Below, piece after piece: positions 29,901-37,387 of a stretch of 64,000 bases of DNA (its first letter is position 1; each line of letters opens with the position of its first letter). The notes beneath the pieces are model-generated. The model saw only the letters and a list, made by a program, of their open reading frames with translations, made no database searches and was not told the DNA's origin. The position numbers and the translations under genes were made by a program. The stretch is from an uncultured Clostridia bacterium (GTDB lineage: Bacteria > Bacillota > Clostridia > Christensenellales > Borkfalkiaceae): contig CAKQME010000009.1 of the NCBI GenBank assembly GCA_934254815.1, positions 1 through 64,000 of the forward strand. The letters are read 5' to 3'.

Positions 29901-30030
29901 GTAAAAAGAATCCCCCGAAATCTTTTTCTTTGAAATCTCTTACCCTCGCTCTTATACCCTCTTCGGTAAGTTTTCCGTTTAAAGCCCAAAAAAGCTTGTT
30001 TTTTCTGTTCGTTTTCTGTTCCTTAGCCAT
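26968..30030 (-). CDS. GH106-like glycoside hydrolase (alpha-L-rhamnosidase family)
   Basis: About 1020 residues. The N-terminus shows the pattern of GH106-type enzymes: FWALNGKLTEEG, then FGGFFLHARAGL, YLSDEW and LYDEDGWPSGFAGGRVNG. The C-terminal part contains beta-sandwich domains of the GH2/galactose-binding kind. There is no signal peptide, so it is probably cytoplasmic and would act on imported oligosaccharides with terminal rhamnose or a related sugar; substrate is inferred from family only. The longer frame to 30078 would run through an operator palindrome and has a weak start, so I chose the ATG at 30030, preceded by GGAAAG. It is the first gene of the transporter operon. Confidence 0.8.
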   Translation of the reverse strand: MAKEQKTNRKNKLFWALNGKLTEEGIRARVRDFKEKDFGGFFLHARAGLKSAYLSDEWFSAIGYAVDEAEKCGLEAWLYDEDGWPSGFAGGRVNGKGEDYCQKSLIAKNLPKGYFCEFKNAEITDGNFLAGFSSGRPERLPKGKRYLSFGYLPYKRDDSENCEFCFGYKVNPFYVDIFSPRVTDEFIAVTHEEYKRRFADKFGKTVKGIFTDEPQYSAYCYSPYLEKAFEEKKGYKLLDFIYLLFGEGQAAEIFRQDYYDVVCSVYKENYIDKINDWCVKNNLLFTGHFPEEDGISTQYLKGGNAMLNYTGIDFPGIDYLGRRYTSPVLLKQISSAKNQLGKKEVISESFGCCGWGTRAADYLGIWGYESVQGINNACLHLSAYSIAGVRKRDYPAFFSAQNNWWDSIGYLNRIMNGMNEFSSRGESENDVLVISPVYGCCSEKAGSDKTAEISTGFRNLVESLISAQVQFDIADETYLTAIGAEIENGKIKVGKGEYGLLIIPSTGNIEKKTEELIFKAIKSDIPIAFCERLPEKTQGEFSEELEKLKEIKRSKKFSVVQNRRDLWVKYFDYINYERKAAVFSAREKILADDITLKTTCDDKGRYISIFNNGYVGTLKAVLAVCGCGQIYSYDVKADKEVPLCCYSDGKNTYVNVTAEPKTLNMFVFKGGEHKEAETYTLVKKFALKSENCRLTEPNTLTIDRAELITDGKSLGEDYVLNVQNKAYKESLKAARPFKMIVKYKFFCENKPDDIRLCIENSTCDGVEVNGIPLSFNDGFYIDESIARAKISDIVKRGENEICVYYNVNPKKSVFDLDCVFETEKNRFSYEEEIENVYLTGNFDVVADGVVEKTPWYIKIADAKFKLKMPADKNFDEELTSQGLWFYRGDAEKTFAYDYNCDKAELCIENYGGALCVVAVNDKEIGCVIANENIDLSPWLEKGGNRITIRLKGTNRNIFGPHHHYCGEQRFVGVNTFKGSRGYEDEILSIDPPANTYTPDYAFTDFYLGTAYIKEYKSENK

Positions 30031-30046
30031 TATTCTTTCCGTTTTT

Positions 30047-30072
30047 ATTATTGCTATTCGTGTAGCAATAAT
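30047..30072. promoter_or_regulatory. LacI-type operator in the leader of the GH106 operon
   Basis: Perfect 10-bp arms ATTATTGCTA and TAGCAATAAT surround TTCGTG. The core TGCTATTCGTGTAGCA is identical to the site at 33676-33703. It lies just upstream of the GH106 start and about 135 bp past the -10 box, so it could act as a roadblock or as one partner in looping. A weaker half-conserved copy, CTACTCGCGTAG, is at 30143-30154. Confidence 0.75.
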
Positions 30073-30079
30073 TTTCAAG

Positions 30080-30110
30080 GCACTTTGTCCGTAGTTTTCG
30101 GACTAAGTGC
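30080..30110. other. Hairpin in the GH106 operon leader
   Basis: GCACTTTGTCCG and CGGACTAAGTGC form an 11-of-12 bp stem with a 7-nt loop directly upstream of the operator. No T-run follows in the direction of transcription, so it is not a clear terminator. Possibly a leader structure that affects mRNA stability. Confidence 0.55.
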
Positions 30111-30206
30111 ATTTGTTATTTTTTAACTTAAATTTTATCCGACTACTCGCGTAGCCGATATAAAAAACCAAGCGGCCGCGTTACCGCGAACCCATCTTGC
30201 TTTTTT

Positions 30207-30235
30207 ATTTTAACATAACGCCGACCCTTTGTCAA
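30207..30235 (-). promoter_or_regulatory. Sigma-A promoter of the GH106/transporter operon
   Basis: On the minus strand TTGACA (30230-30235) and TAAAAT (30207-30212) are exactly 17 nt apart. The leader is about 170 nt and holds the weak operator, the hairpin and the strong operator. The remaining 30236-30359 has no gene. Confidence 0.8.
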
Positions 30236-30359
30236 TACAAATTTAAAAATTTTTTTATTTTTTTCAAACCGGTCGGCAGCCGCCTTGAGTTTTAACCTCT
30301 ACGAACGGTAATTTGCCGAAAAACGTAACAATATCGGCTTTGGGCAAGTTACGGCGCAA

Positions 30360-31367
30360 TCATCTGCGACTGACCGTATTTCTTTCGACGATATAGGTTT
30401 CAACTCCGTTGTCGGAAAGTTTCTCGCCGCAGATTTCTGCGTGCAACGCGTTAAAAATTTTCTTGCCGAGCGTTTTATAATCATAGCCGAGCGTTGTAAG
30501 CGGCGGGCTTATATATTTGGAATACATGATATCGTCAATGCCGACGACGGAAACGTCGTCCGGTACGCGATAACCCTTTTCTTTAAGCTTATCTATAACG
30601 CCGTAAGCCATAAGGTCGTTTGTCGCGATAATTGCGGTGAACGGCAAGTTTTCAGAAAGTAATTTCTCTGTAAGTCTCATTCCGTCTTCTACGGTGGTAG
30701 AATACGGAGGTTCGTCGTTTATAACGCGCGGCTGTTTGCCGAACTCTTTATAATATTCGTCGGTGAAAGCAGAAAAACGATGGTCGCTTTTTTGTTTCGG
30801 ATCAAGCCCGTTAAGATAAACTATGTCTTTATGTCCTTTTTCTTTCAGGTACGCGACGAGTTTTCTCATTCCGCCGTCCAGATCCGCTTCAACCACGGGC
30901 AGATTTTCTTTTACCGTCTCTTCTTCGTTACCCAGAACGACTTTTACGTTGTTATCAAGGAACCTGCTTACTATTTCGTCTATATTTCGTTCGGATATAA
31001 GCGAAATATAAATGCCGTCTATTCTTCTCGCGATAAGGTCGTTTACCTGTTTTTCAACGTCTCCGCTACCCGCTACGTCGGATATATAAACCGAGTATCC
31101 GCATTCTGCGGCTTGCTCCTGAAAACCGTGAATAATAGCGGGGAATATCGGGTTCGCCATATCCCTGACTATTATCGCGACGGTATCGGTTTTTTTCTTC
31201 ACCATACTTTTCGCAACCATATCGGGTTTATAATGCAAAACCTCTATCGCTTTATTTACTTTATCTACGACTTCCTGTGAAAACTTGCGGCTATCGTTCA
31301 GCACATAAGAAACGGTCTGTTCCGACACCCCCGCAAGTCTGGACACGTCTTTTCTCGTAACACGCAT
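30360..31367 (-). CDS. LacI-family transcriptional regulator
   Basis: 335 residues: an N-terminal helix-turn-helix (TRKDVSRLAGVSEQTVSYVL, residues about 4-23) and hinge, then a periplasmic-binding-protein-like effector domain (TVAIIVRDMANPIFP; later DDVSVVGIDDI). It should bind palindromic operators and release them on a sugar ligand. The ATG at 31367 has GGGAGA at ideal spacing, better than the in-frame upstream start. It lies between the two gene units that carry the shared palindrome, making it the obvious regulator. Its own promoter shows no copy of the palindrome. Confidence 0.93.
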   Translation of the reverse strand: MRVTRKDVSRLAGVSEQTVSYVLNDSRKFSQEVVDKVNKAIEVLHYKPDMVAKSMVKKKTDTVAIIVRDMANPIFPAIIHGFQEQAAECGYSVYISDVAGSGDVEKQVNDLIARRIDGIYISLISERNIDEIVSRFLDNNVKVVLGNEEETVKENLPVVEADLDGGMRKLVAYLKEKGHKDIVYLNGLDPKQKSDHRFSAFTDEYYKEFGKQPRVINDEPPYSTTVEDGMRLTEKLLSENLPFTAIIATNDLMAYGVIDKLKEKGYRVPDDVSVVGIDDIMYSKYISPPLTTLGYDYKTLGKKIFNALHAEICGEKLSDNGVETYIVERNTVSRR

Positions 31368-31409
31368 AATTTCTCCCGTCAATCCGCTTCAGGCGGTTTC
31401 TTATTACAT

Positions 31410-31438
31410 ATTTTAACATATAAAAAGATAAAATGCAA
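31410..31438 (-). promoter_or_regulatory. Promoter of the lacI-type gene
   Basis: On the minus strand TTGCAT (31433-31438) and TAAAAT (31410-31415) are 17 nt apart. A small inverted repeat (CCGCTTCAGGCGG, 31384-31396) lies between the promoter and the gene. Confidence 0.7.
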
Positions 31439-31451
31439 CAGCAAAACGTAA

Positions 31452-32516
31452 TTAAATTCTATCGACGTTCCGATTTATTACCCATTCGGTTTCCCAACGG
31501 AGATAAGGCGTTCCGTCATCCGAAAAACGCACGGGCAGCCAGACGTAGGTGGCTTCCGAGGTGTTTTCGTCCGATAATGCTGTCGTATTAAAGTTTTCGG
31601 GCAGCGGTTCTTTTGTTTTATCGAACATTCTTTCGTAAATTTTGTTTATGTCGGGCATTTCCTCGGGCAAATCTCTCAGCCACCTGTCGCCCACCGCGAT
31701 ATATAAGTCTTTTTTATGCGGGTGTCTGAACACCGACGAAAACTGACATGCGAAAGAATTTTTATTTACGTCGTTCACGCACGGTTTACCGATTTCTCTC
31801 CACTCTCCGTGAAAATCGATTATTTCATATAAAACCGTTTCGTTGGGGAAATATCCGGTCGTTCCCGAAGTCAATAAAAACTTTCTGCCGTCATGTTCGA
31901 AAAATGCCGGAGCCTCCCTTGTAAACGGCGGAAACGGCTTAGGTATATGTAAGGACATTTCGTCTGTAAAGTCGGTATATTCGTCGTTTAACGTAACGCA
32001 ATACATAGAATCGTGCGGGTTTTCGAAAATAATATACGCTTTATCGCCGTATTTAACAAGATCGAAATCGCCGGCATGATACTTATCAAGCTCGGCAACA
32101 AGCCTGAACGGCTTGGTTATATCCTCGCTTACAGCCACTGCGTATACGCAATATTTCAATTCATCCAACGGAACCTTACTGCATTTCGCCCACATAACAA
32201 AAAGCTTGGTTTTTTCGTTATACAATATATGAGGACGATCTGTTATATTCTCAGGATAAAACACCGTGCCTTTTCGATCGCTCAAAGCGATTATCCCCTC
32301 ATCTTTCCAGTTGTACAGATCGTCGGAAGAATATACTTTTACTCCGTTCGTCCAATTTTTACAACGCTCCCCCGTAGCCGTACCTGTGATTCCCTCTTTG
32401 TTTTCTCCATAAAAATAATATTTTCCGTTATGGTACAATATAGAACCGCCGTGCGACTGAACAACCCGCCCGTCGGTATCATACAAAACTTTCCCCGGTC
32501 TGATACTTCTATACAT
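31452..32516 (-). CDS. GH43-like beta-propeller glycosidase
   Basis: 354 residues with the five-bladed beta-propeller look of clan GH-F: VQSHGGSILYHNGKYYFYGEN at the N-terminus (residues about 18-38), repeated blade motifs such as VKVYSSDDLYNWKDEG, KYHAGDFDLVKYGDKAYIIFE and EAPAFFEHDGRKFLLTSG. The opening resembles GH43 exo-beta-1,3-galactanase-like proteins, but arabinan or xylan debranching cannot be excluded. It has no signal peptide and is cytoplasmic. It is 17 bp downstream of the serine hydrolase in the same operator-controlled unit. Confidence 0.78.
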   Translation of the reverse strand: MYRSIRPGKVLYDTDGRVVQSHGGSILYHNGKYYFYGENKEGITGTATGERCKNWTNGVKVYSSDDLYNWKDEGIIALSDRKGTVFYPENITDRPHILYNEKTKLFVMWAKCSKVPLDELKYCVYAVAVSEDITKPFRLVAELDKYHAGDFDLVKYGDKAYIIFENPHDSMYCVTLNDEYTDFTDEMSLHIPKPFPPFTREAPAFFEHDGRKFLLTSGTTGYFPNETVLYEIIDFHGEWREIGKPCVNDVNKNSFACQFSSVFRHPHKKDLYIAVGDRWLRDLPEEMPDINKIYERMFDKTKEPLPENFNTTALSDENTSEATYVWLPVRFSDDGTPYLRWETEWVINRNVDRI

Positions 32517-32533
32517 TTGCGCTTCTCCTATAT

Positions 32534-33655
32534 TTAATTCTCCAACGAATTCATAACGTCGAATTCGAAATCTCTTGCGGTCGACGCTTCCGAACCGCCG
32601 TCAAACCTGCTGTTTTTCATATAAACCGCCACTATTTTATTTGCTTTATCAACCCAGAAATGAGTACCGTAGGCGCCGCTCCAGCCAAAACACATTTCGG
32701 GCAGGTAATTATTATATTTACTTGTAACGCGTACCCCCAACCCCCAATATTCGGGAATTTCTCTACCGGCAAGCGGGGGTTGAGGCGTTGACATTTCAAC
32801 TACAGATTGTCGGCTAAGTATTCGTTTTCCGTCGTATACACCGTCATTTGACAACATTAAGGCAAATTTGGAATAATCCGCAAGAGAAGAAATCAACCCC
32901 GCGCCCGCGCAATGACAAACCGCAGGAACGCTTTCATAAACGCAACCTTTCTTCATCGGGTCGGATAAACCTTTCTCTTCACCGTAAATATGCATTTTCG
33001 CAAGTCTGTTCCATTGTGAATCGGACGGAACAAAAGTCGTATCCGTCATCTCAAGAGGTTTTAAAATATTATCGTTCAGCCACGCGCCGTAGTCCTTACC
33101 CGTAACAATTTCGACTATACGCGCCGCAACATCGAAAGAAGCTATAGGACTGTAACAAGCGTTGGTGAAAGGCTCGAAACTTAACAGAATATGAGACTCC
33201 GCCTCGACAAGATCTTTCAACGACGTAAATTTATCGAAAGGAAAATTATCGGTTTGCAGCCAACCGATTTCACCGCAGCCTATTCCCGAAGAATGTGACA
33301 ATAACGACTTTACAGTGGGTACCGAAACGGCTTTTCTTACGGGAACTATTTTACTCCCGATTTTTTCGCCTATCGACAAATGTTTGAACCCCGAAAGAAA
33401 TTCGGTAATTTCGGTATCGAGAGAAATTTGTTTTTCTTCAAAAGCTTTCAGCGCCGCCACAGCGGTAATCGGCTTTGTCATCGACGCGATACGATAGAGT
33501 GTATGTTCGTCAGCGTTACCGAAACAGCCTTTAAAAATAAATTCTCCGTCCTGATATACTGCTGCCGATGCACCGGAAAACCTGTTTTCGCTCAACTGTT
33601 TTTCGAGTCTGTTTGTAATATTTCGTTTAAGAATTTCGGCTTTGATCTTTTTCAT
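32534..33655 (-). CDS. Serine hydrolase of the beta-lactamase/esterase (EstB-like) family
   Basis: About 373 residues. The nucleophile motif SMTK (in YRIASMTKPITAV) and a YSP tyrosine motif (ACYSPIASF) are present; the C-terminal motif is GWSGAYGTHFWVDK. These are the marks of class-C-like penicillin-binding-fold esterases rather than of a drug-resistance lactamase. No signal peptide. In this position it probably cleaves an ester on an imported glycan. I chose the ATG at 33655 because the longer frame to 33715 would start inside the promoter/operator. First gene of a two-gene unit with the GH43-like gene. Confidence 0.85.
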   Translation of the reverse strand: MKKIKAEILKRNITNRLEKQLSENRFSGASAAVYQDGEFIFKGCFGNADEHTLYRIASMTKPITAVAALKAFEEKQISLDTEITEFLSGFKHLSIGEKIGSKIVPVRKAVSVPTVKSLLSHSSGIGCGEIGWLQTDNFPFDKFTSLKDLVEAESHILLSFEPFTNACYSPIASFDVAARIVEIVTGKDYGAWLNDNILKPLEMTDTTFVPSDSQWNRLAKMHIYGEEKGLSDPMKKGCVYESVPAVCHCAGAGLISSLADYSKFALMLSNDGVYDGKRILSRQSVVEMSTPQPPLAGREIPEYWGLGVRVTSKYNNYLPEMCFGWSGAYGTHFWVDKANKIVAVYMKNSRFDGGSEASTARDFEFDVMNSLEN

Positions 33656-33675
33656 AAGTTCCCGATTCCACAAAA

Positions 33676-33703
33676 AAATACTGCTATTCGTGTAGCAGTA
33701 TTT
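33676..33703. promoter_or_regulatory. LacI-type operator on the hydrolase/GH43 promoter
   Basis: Perfect 11-bp arms AAATACTGCTA and TAGCAGTATTT surround TTCGTG. It abuts the -10 box and covers the expected transcription start, a classic repressor position. The core matches the site at 30047-30072 exactly. Confidence 0.85.
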
Positions 33704-33732
33704 ATTATAACACAATTTGCTATTATTGTCAA
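33704..33732 (-). promoter_or_regulatory. Consensus promoter of the hydrolase/GH43 unit
   Basis: On the minus strand TTGACA (33727-33732) and TATAAT (33704-33709) are 17 nt apart, a perfect sigma-A match. The operator follows immediately. Confidence 0.9.
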
Positions 33733-33847
33733 CATATTTAAGTAAAGCCTTTCGAAAATAAAGCTTTCTGAAAATTTCTTCCGTAGACGGAAAAAGTTCA
33801 GCGGTGCGAACAAAATGAGTAAAGCGTTGCCATACAGCCTTAAGCCG

Positions 33848-34438
33848 TCAATCGATACGGGATAAAACCGTTACGTCTAAATCCAGACCGTAATCGCCGT
33901 CACTACCCTTTTCAAATGTAATTTTTCCCGAATCGTTCTTGATAACGCGCTTATACCTGCCGCCCGTTATGTTCGCGTTTACGTCGAAACTGTATTTTTC
34001 GGGTTCGGCTAAATATTTTTTCAAAGCTTCGGTATTCTCTCCGCGCAAATATCCGACGTGGTGAAACGCGCGGATATCCCAGTCGAAAATATATACTTCT
34101 ATCTCTTCGCCGTTTAACAGCAGCCCCGCGCGACACAACTCCTGCCCCGCAAACTCATAAGCCGTTTCGCCTGCGTATTCTTCTTTCAATTCTTTCGCTT
34201 TAAGTCCGTCGTATTTCTCGATTCGTCCGCGAATTATCCCCTCTTTTATCTCCGCGTCGATAATCTTCTGAATTTTTATCCCCTCGTAATTCTTTCCGTC
34301 GGTTCCGTCAACTTTTATTTCAAGCGAAAAAAGCTCGTCTTTACTTTCGTAAACGAGCTTTCTTCTGCGCTTGGCGCACAGATATTCGGCTATTTCTTCC
34401 ATATCGAAAGGAGGAGTAAGTTCGAACTTTTTTTTCAT
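33848..34438 (-). CDS. Unknown conserved-looking protein, 196 aa
   Basis: Cytoplasmic, charged protein starting [19 protein letters not shown], with alternating beta strands and no motif I recognise. The start overlaps the stop of the 44-aa gene upstream (ATGA), so they are translationally coupled, and both follow trpS. A longer frame upstream to 34546 only reads the small gene in another frame. A short inverted repeat (33779-33793) downstream may end the operon. Confidence 0.65.
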   Translation of the reverse strand: MKKKFELTPPFDMEEIAEYLCAKRRRKLVYESKDELFSLEIKVDGTDGKNYEGIKIQKIIDAEIKEGIIRGRIEKYDGLKAKELKEEYAGETAYEFAGQELCRAGLLLNGEEIEVYIFDWDIRAFHHVGYLRGENTEALKKYLAEPEKYSFDVNANITGGRYKRVIKNDSGKITFEKGSDGDYGLDLDVTVLSRID

Positions 34439-34569
34439 CTGTCGTTTTCTTTCGCTGCCCTGGCAACTTCGTCTTCGTCGCCGTCGAGACTGCCCTCTTC
34501 TTCGAGTATGGTCTCCATCTCTTCGTCGCTGTATTCGAGCGGACACTCTTCTGTTTTCTTCTTTTTCAT
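34435..34569 (-). CDS. 44-aa acidic small protein coupled to trpS
   Basis: The frame begins [20 protein letters not shown] and ends AKENDR, rich in Glu/Asp after a Lys-rich start. Its ATG overlaps the trpS stop (ATGA) and its TGA overlaps the start of the 196-aa gene in the same way. Two such junctions make a real gene likely. No known family; it may act with the 196-aa protein. Confidence 0.6.
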   Translation of the reverse strand: MKKKKTEECPLEYSDEEMETILEEEGSLDGDEDEVARAAKENDR

Positions 34570-35651
34570 TTGTTGTACTTTTCCACTTGAGATTTTATTA
34601 AGTCTTCGTCCGAAAAATAATTGATGCGCATTGCCGATTTTACTTCGTTAAGCGTCTTATTCGCCACTTTCTCGGCTTTTTCGCTGCCGACTTTCAACAT
34701 TTCGTACACGGCGGGAATATCTTTTTCGAACTGTTTTCTTCGCGTTCTTATAGGCTCTAAAGTCGCTTCGAGAACGCTGTTCAGAAATCTTTTGACTTTC
34801 ATATCGCCCAAACCGCCGCGAGTGTAATGAGCCTTGAGTTCGTCAAGCCCCGCATAATCGGGCAGGAACTCCGCGAAATGTTCCGGGCGGGCGAAAGCGT
34901 CGAGATAAGTGAATACGGCGTTGCCCTCGAGTTTTCCGGGGTCGGTAACTTTGATGTGCGTCGGGTCGGTAAACATACTCATAACTTTAGCCTTTACTTC
35001 TTCGGGCGTATCGGAAAGATATATACAGTTGCCGAGCGATTTGCTCATTTTAGCCTTTCCGTCCGTACCGGGCAATCTCATACATACCTTATTTTCAGGC
35101 AACACGGCTTTCGCTTCGACGAGAGTTTCTCCGTAAACGGAATTGAATTTTCTGACTATTTCGTTAGTCTGCTCTATCATAGGCAACTGATCTTCGCCCA
35201 CGGGAACGATATTCGCTTTGAACGCCGTAATATCAGCCGCCTGACTTATGGGGTAAGTGAAAAAACCTACGGGGATACTCGTTTCGAAGTTCCGCATCTG
35301 AATTTCGCTTTTTACCGTGGGGTTTCTCTGCAAGCGCGACACGGTGACTAAATCCATATAATAAAACGACAACTCGCAAAGTTCGGGTATCTGCGACTGA
35401 ATAAACATAGTAATTTTGTCAGGCGAAAGCCCGCAGGAAAGATAATCGAGCGTAACCTCTATTACGTTCTGTCTTACCTTTTCGGGATTTTCGGCGTTAT
35501 CGGTCAGAGCCTGAGCGTCGGCTATCATGACGTACATTTCGTCATAGTCTCCGCTGTTCTGAATTTCCACTCTTCTTTTAAGCGAACCGACGTAATGTCC
35601 GACGTGAAGTCTTCCGGTCGGGCGGTCGCCCGTCAAAATAATTTTACTCAT
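34566..35651 (-). CDS. trpS: Tryptophanyl-tRNA synthetase
   Basis: Charges tRNA-Trp with tryptophan in the cytoplasm. 361 residues, slightly longer than the usual 330. The class I signatures are visible: [12 protein letters not shown] (HIGH equivalent, near residue 12) and KMSKS (about residue 208), with [19 protein letters not shown] between. It is 16 bp downstream of whiA and overlaps the start of the small gene downstream. Confidence 0.97.
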   Translation of the reverse strand: MSKIILTGDRPTGRLHVGHYVGSLKRRVEIQNSGDYDEMYVMIADAQALTDNAENPEKVRQNVIEVTLDYLSCGLSPDKITMFIQSQIPELCELSFYYMDLVTVSRLQRNPTVKSEIQMRNFETSIPVGFFTYPISQAADITAFKANIVPVGEDQLPMIEQTNEIVRKFNSVYGETLVEAKAVLPENKVCMRLPGTDGKAKMSKSLGNCIYLSDTPEEVKAKVMSMFTDPTHIKVTDPGKLEGNAVFTYLDAFARPEHFAEFLPDYAGLDELKAHYTRGGLGDMKVKRFLNSVLEATLEPIRTRRKQFEKDIPAVYEMLKVGSEKAEKVANKTLNEVKSAMRINYFSDEDLIKSQVEKYNK

Positions 35652-35667
35652 ATATCTCTCTCCTTGG

Positions 35668-36597
35668 TTAATTTTCGGATAATTCGACTATCTTTCTGAG
35701 CCTGTGATTAAGACAACTCTTGGTCAGCCCTAACTTGTCCGCAAGCTCCGTAAGCGTGCTGCCTTTATACTTTACACGCGCTTCGGCTACGATTTTCAAT
35801 TGTTCGGGCAACGCGTCTAATCCTATGGTCTCTTTTATTCTCTCAATCGCGCAAATCTGCTTTACCGACGCGTCTATCTGCTTACTCATATTAGACATTT
35901 CGCAATTGAGTTTACGGTTGTAGTCGTTATTCATATCTTTTTCGACCGAAACTTCGGCAAGTCTCAGAACCGCCCTGCTTGCGCCCATTAAAGCCAGCAA
36001 ATCTGAAATTTCGTCGCGCGTTTTTAAATATACTATATAACTTTCTTTTCTTTCGACGAGCTTCGGCAGAAAATACAACTCGCTTAAAAGCTCGCAGAAA
36101 TCAGTGGCTAAAATATAGCCCGTAAATACTATTTCGAGATGATAGCCCGTCGACGAACCGCCGTCGGTTCTCGGCAGAGTAACGCTTCCGCCGCCCAGAA
36201 ACGCGCCGCGAAGATACGCCGTTTTGGCTTCGTCGTCGGCAACGAGATTCCACTCTATGCCGAAATTGATTTTAACGCCCTCGCCGTCGACCTTTACCAC
36301 TCCGAGGTCTTCCAGAATTTCGGTCGCGTCGGAAGTATATTTCACGAAATATCTTGCGCGCCGTCTGCCCTTGTTTTCTCCGACCTCCGGCAACAGCCCG
36401 TACACTTCGGAAAAATACGTCGCGAAAGTTTTGGCGTTCTTTTCGTTATCGGTAAGCAGTTCGAAGCCGACTTTGCCCCCGCTGAGCGAAAGCGACCCCA
36501 CACACTTTAAAAACGCGGACATAAACGCCTTTTTCTCGCCGTCTGTCTTATATTCTACGCCGACTATCTGATTTTTGACCTCTTCGGAAAAATTCAT
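35668..36597 (-). CDS. whiA: DNA-binding protein WhiA
   Basis: A 309-residue WhiA protein: an N-terminal LAGLIDADG-like fold ([29 protein letters not shown]) and a C-terminal helix-turn-helix ([22 protein letters not shown]). In Bacillota it takes part in cell division and chromosome segregation; in actinobacteria it controls sporulation. One base separates it from the PHP gene. The rapZ and yvcK genes that often precede whiA are not here. Confidence 0.95.
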   Translation of the reverse strand: MNFSEEVKNQIVGVEYKTDGEKKAFMSAFLKCVGSLSLSGGKVGFELLTDNEKNAKTFATYFSEVYGLLPEVGENKGRRRARYFVKYTSDATEILEDLGVVKVDGEGVKINFGIEWNLVADDEAKTAYLRGAFLGGGSVTLPRTDGGSSTGYHLEIVFTGYILATDFCELLSELYFLPKLVERKESYIVYLKTRDEISDLLALMGASRAVLRLAEVSVEKDMNNDYNRKLNCEMSNMSKQIDASVKQICAIERIKETIGLDALPEQLKIVAEARVKYKGSTLTELADKLGLTKSCLNHRLRKIVELSEN

Positions 36598-36598
36598 T

Positions 36599-37387
36599 TC
36601 AAACCGTCTCTATTCCGTGTTCTTCTTTAAATTTCTTAAACCGCAAGTCCGGAATTTTTCCGTCGATATTATCTATTCTGTCAAGCGGGAAATCTATTCT
36701 TTTAAACAATTCTTCGGCAAGTTCGACGTCGCCTATTCTGTCGACCGAGTGCGCGTCGCTGTCGACGACGAAACGCACTTTTGTATCGAGTACCTTTTGC
36801 CACTGCTCGTCCGTCAGATGAGTTTTTTTGGTATTTATCTCCATATACGTTCCGTAATCGGCGCAGACTTTGGCAATTTCTACGGGGTCGCAGAAACAGA
36901 GATATCCGACGTGAGTGAGGACGTCGATAGGGTTCTTTTTTACCGCGTTTATATAGCAGCGCGTATTGTATTGTATAAGCCTGTCCGACGGCTTGCTTTT
37001 AAGCAATGTGCGGAATACGTTACCGCAGAGCAGATGTCCGAAATCGCCTAAACTTTTATAGAATATAAATCTATGCACGCCCGCCAGAATTAGGTCGAGA
37101 CGCGGATAGTCTTTTTCCCGCACGTCGATAGTTCCGCATTCGCCGCGCAGATTGGACTCTATGCCGAGCAGAACTTTAACTCCGCTTTTTTCCTCGGCCT
37201 CCGTTACGTCGGCGCGCATATCTCCCAGCTTTCTTCTTCTCATTCCGAACGCGGGATGCGAAAAGCCGTGGTCGGTTATACCTATGCCGTATAACCCCTT
37301 ATCCGCCGCGGAAAGAGCGTTCTCCATAACCGTTCCTTTCCCGTGGCTGTAAGTGGTATGCGTATGCAGATCAAAATTTATTTTCAT
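36599..37387 (-). CDS. PHP-domain phosphoesterase (YcdX-like)
   Basis: 262 residues with metal-binding motifs of the PHP family: DLHTHTTYSHG (residues 6-16), GITDHGF (about 37), GIESN and VDSDAHSVD near the end. Members hydrolyse phosphate esters with a trinuclear metal site; histidinol-phosphatase-like and YcdX-like phosphatases are closest. It overlaps murB by 17 bp and precedes whiA by one base. Physiological substrate unknown. Confidence 0.88.
   Translation of the reverse strand: MKINFDLHTHTTYSHGKGTVMENALSAADKGLYGIGITDHGFSHPAFGMRRRKLGDMRADVTEAEEKSGVKVLLGIESNLRGECGTIDVREKDYPRLDLILAGVHRFIFYKSLGDFGHLLCGNVFRTLLKSKPSDRLIQYNTRCYINAVKKNPIDVLTHVGYLCFCDPVEIAKVCADYGTYMEINTKKTHLTDEQWQKVLDTKVRFVVDSDAHSVDRIGDVELAEELFKRIDFPLDRIDNIDGKIPDLRFKKFKEEHGIETV

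Noticed and set aside
32534..33655. Beta-lactam resistance gene
   Set aside because: The motifs fit the broad serine-hydrolase/EstB-like family and the gene lies in a sugar operon without a signal peptide.
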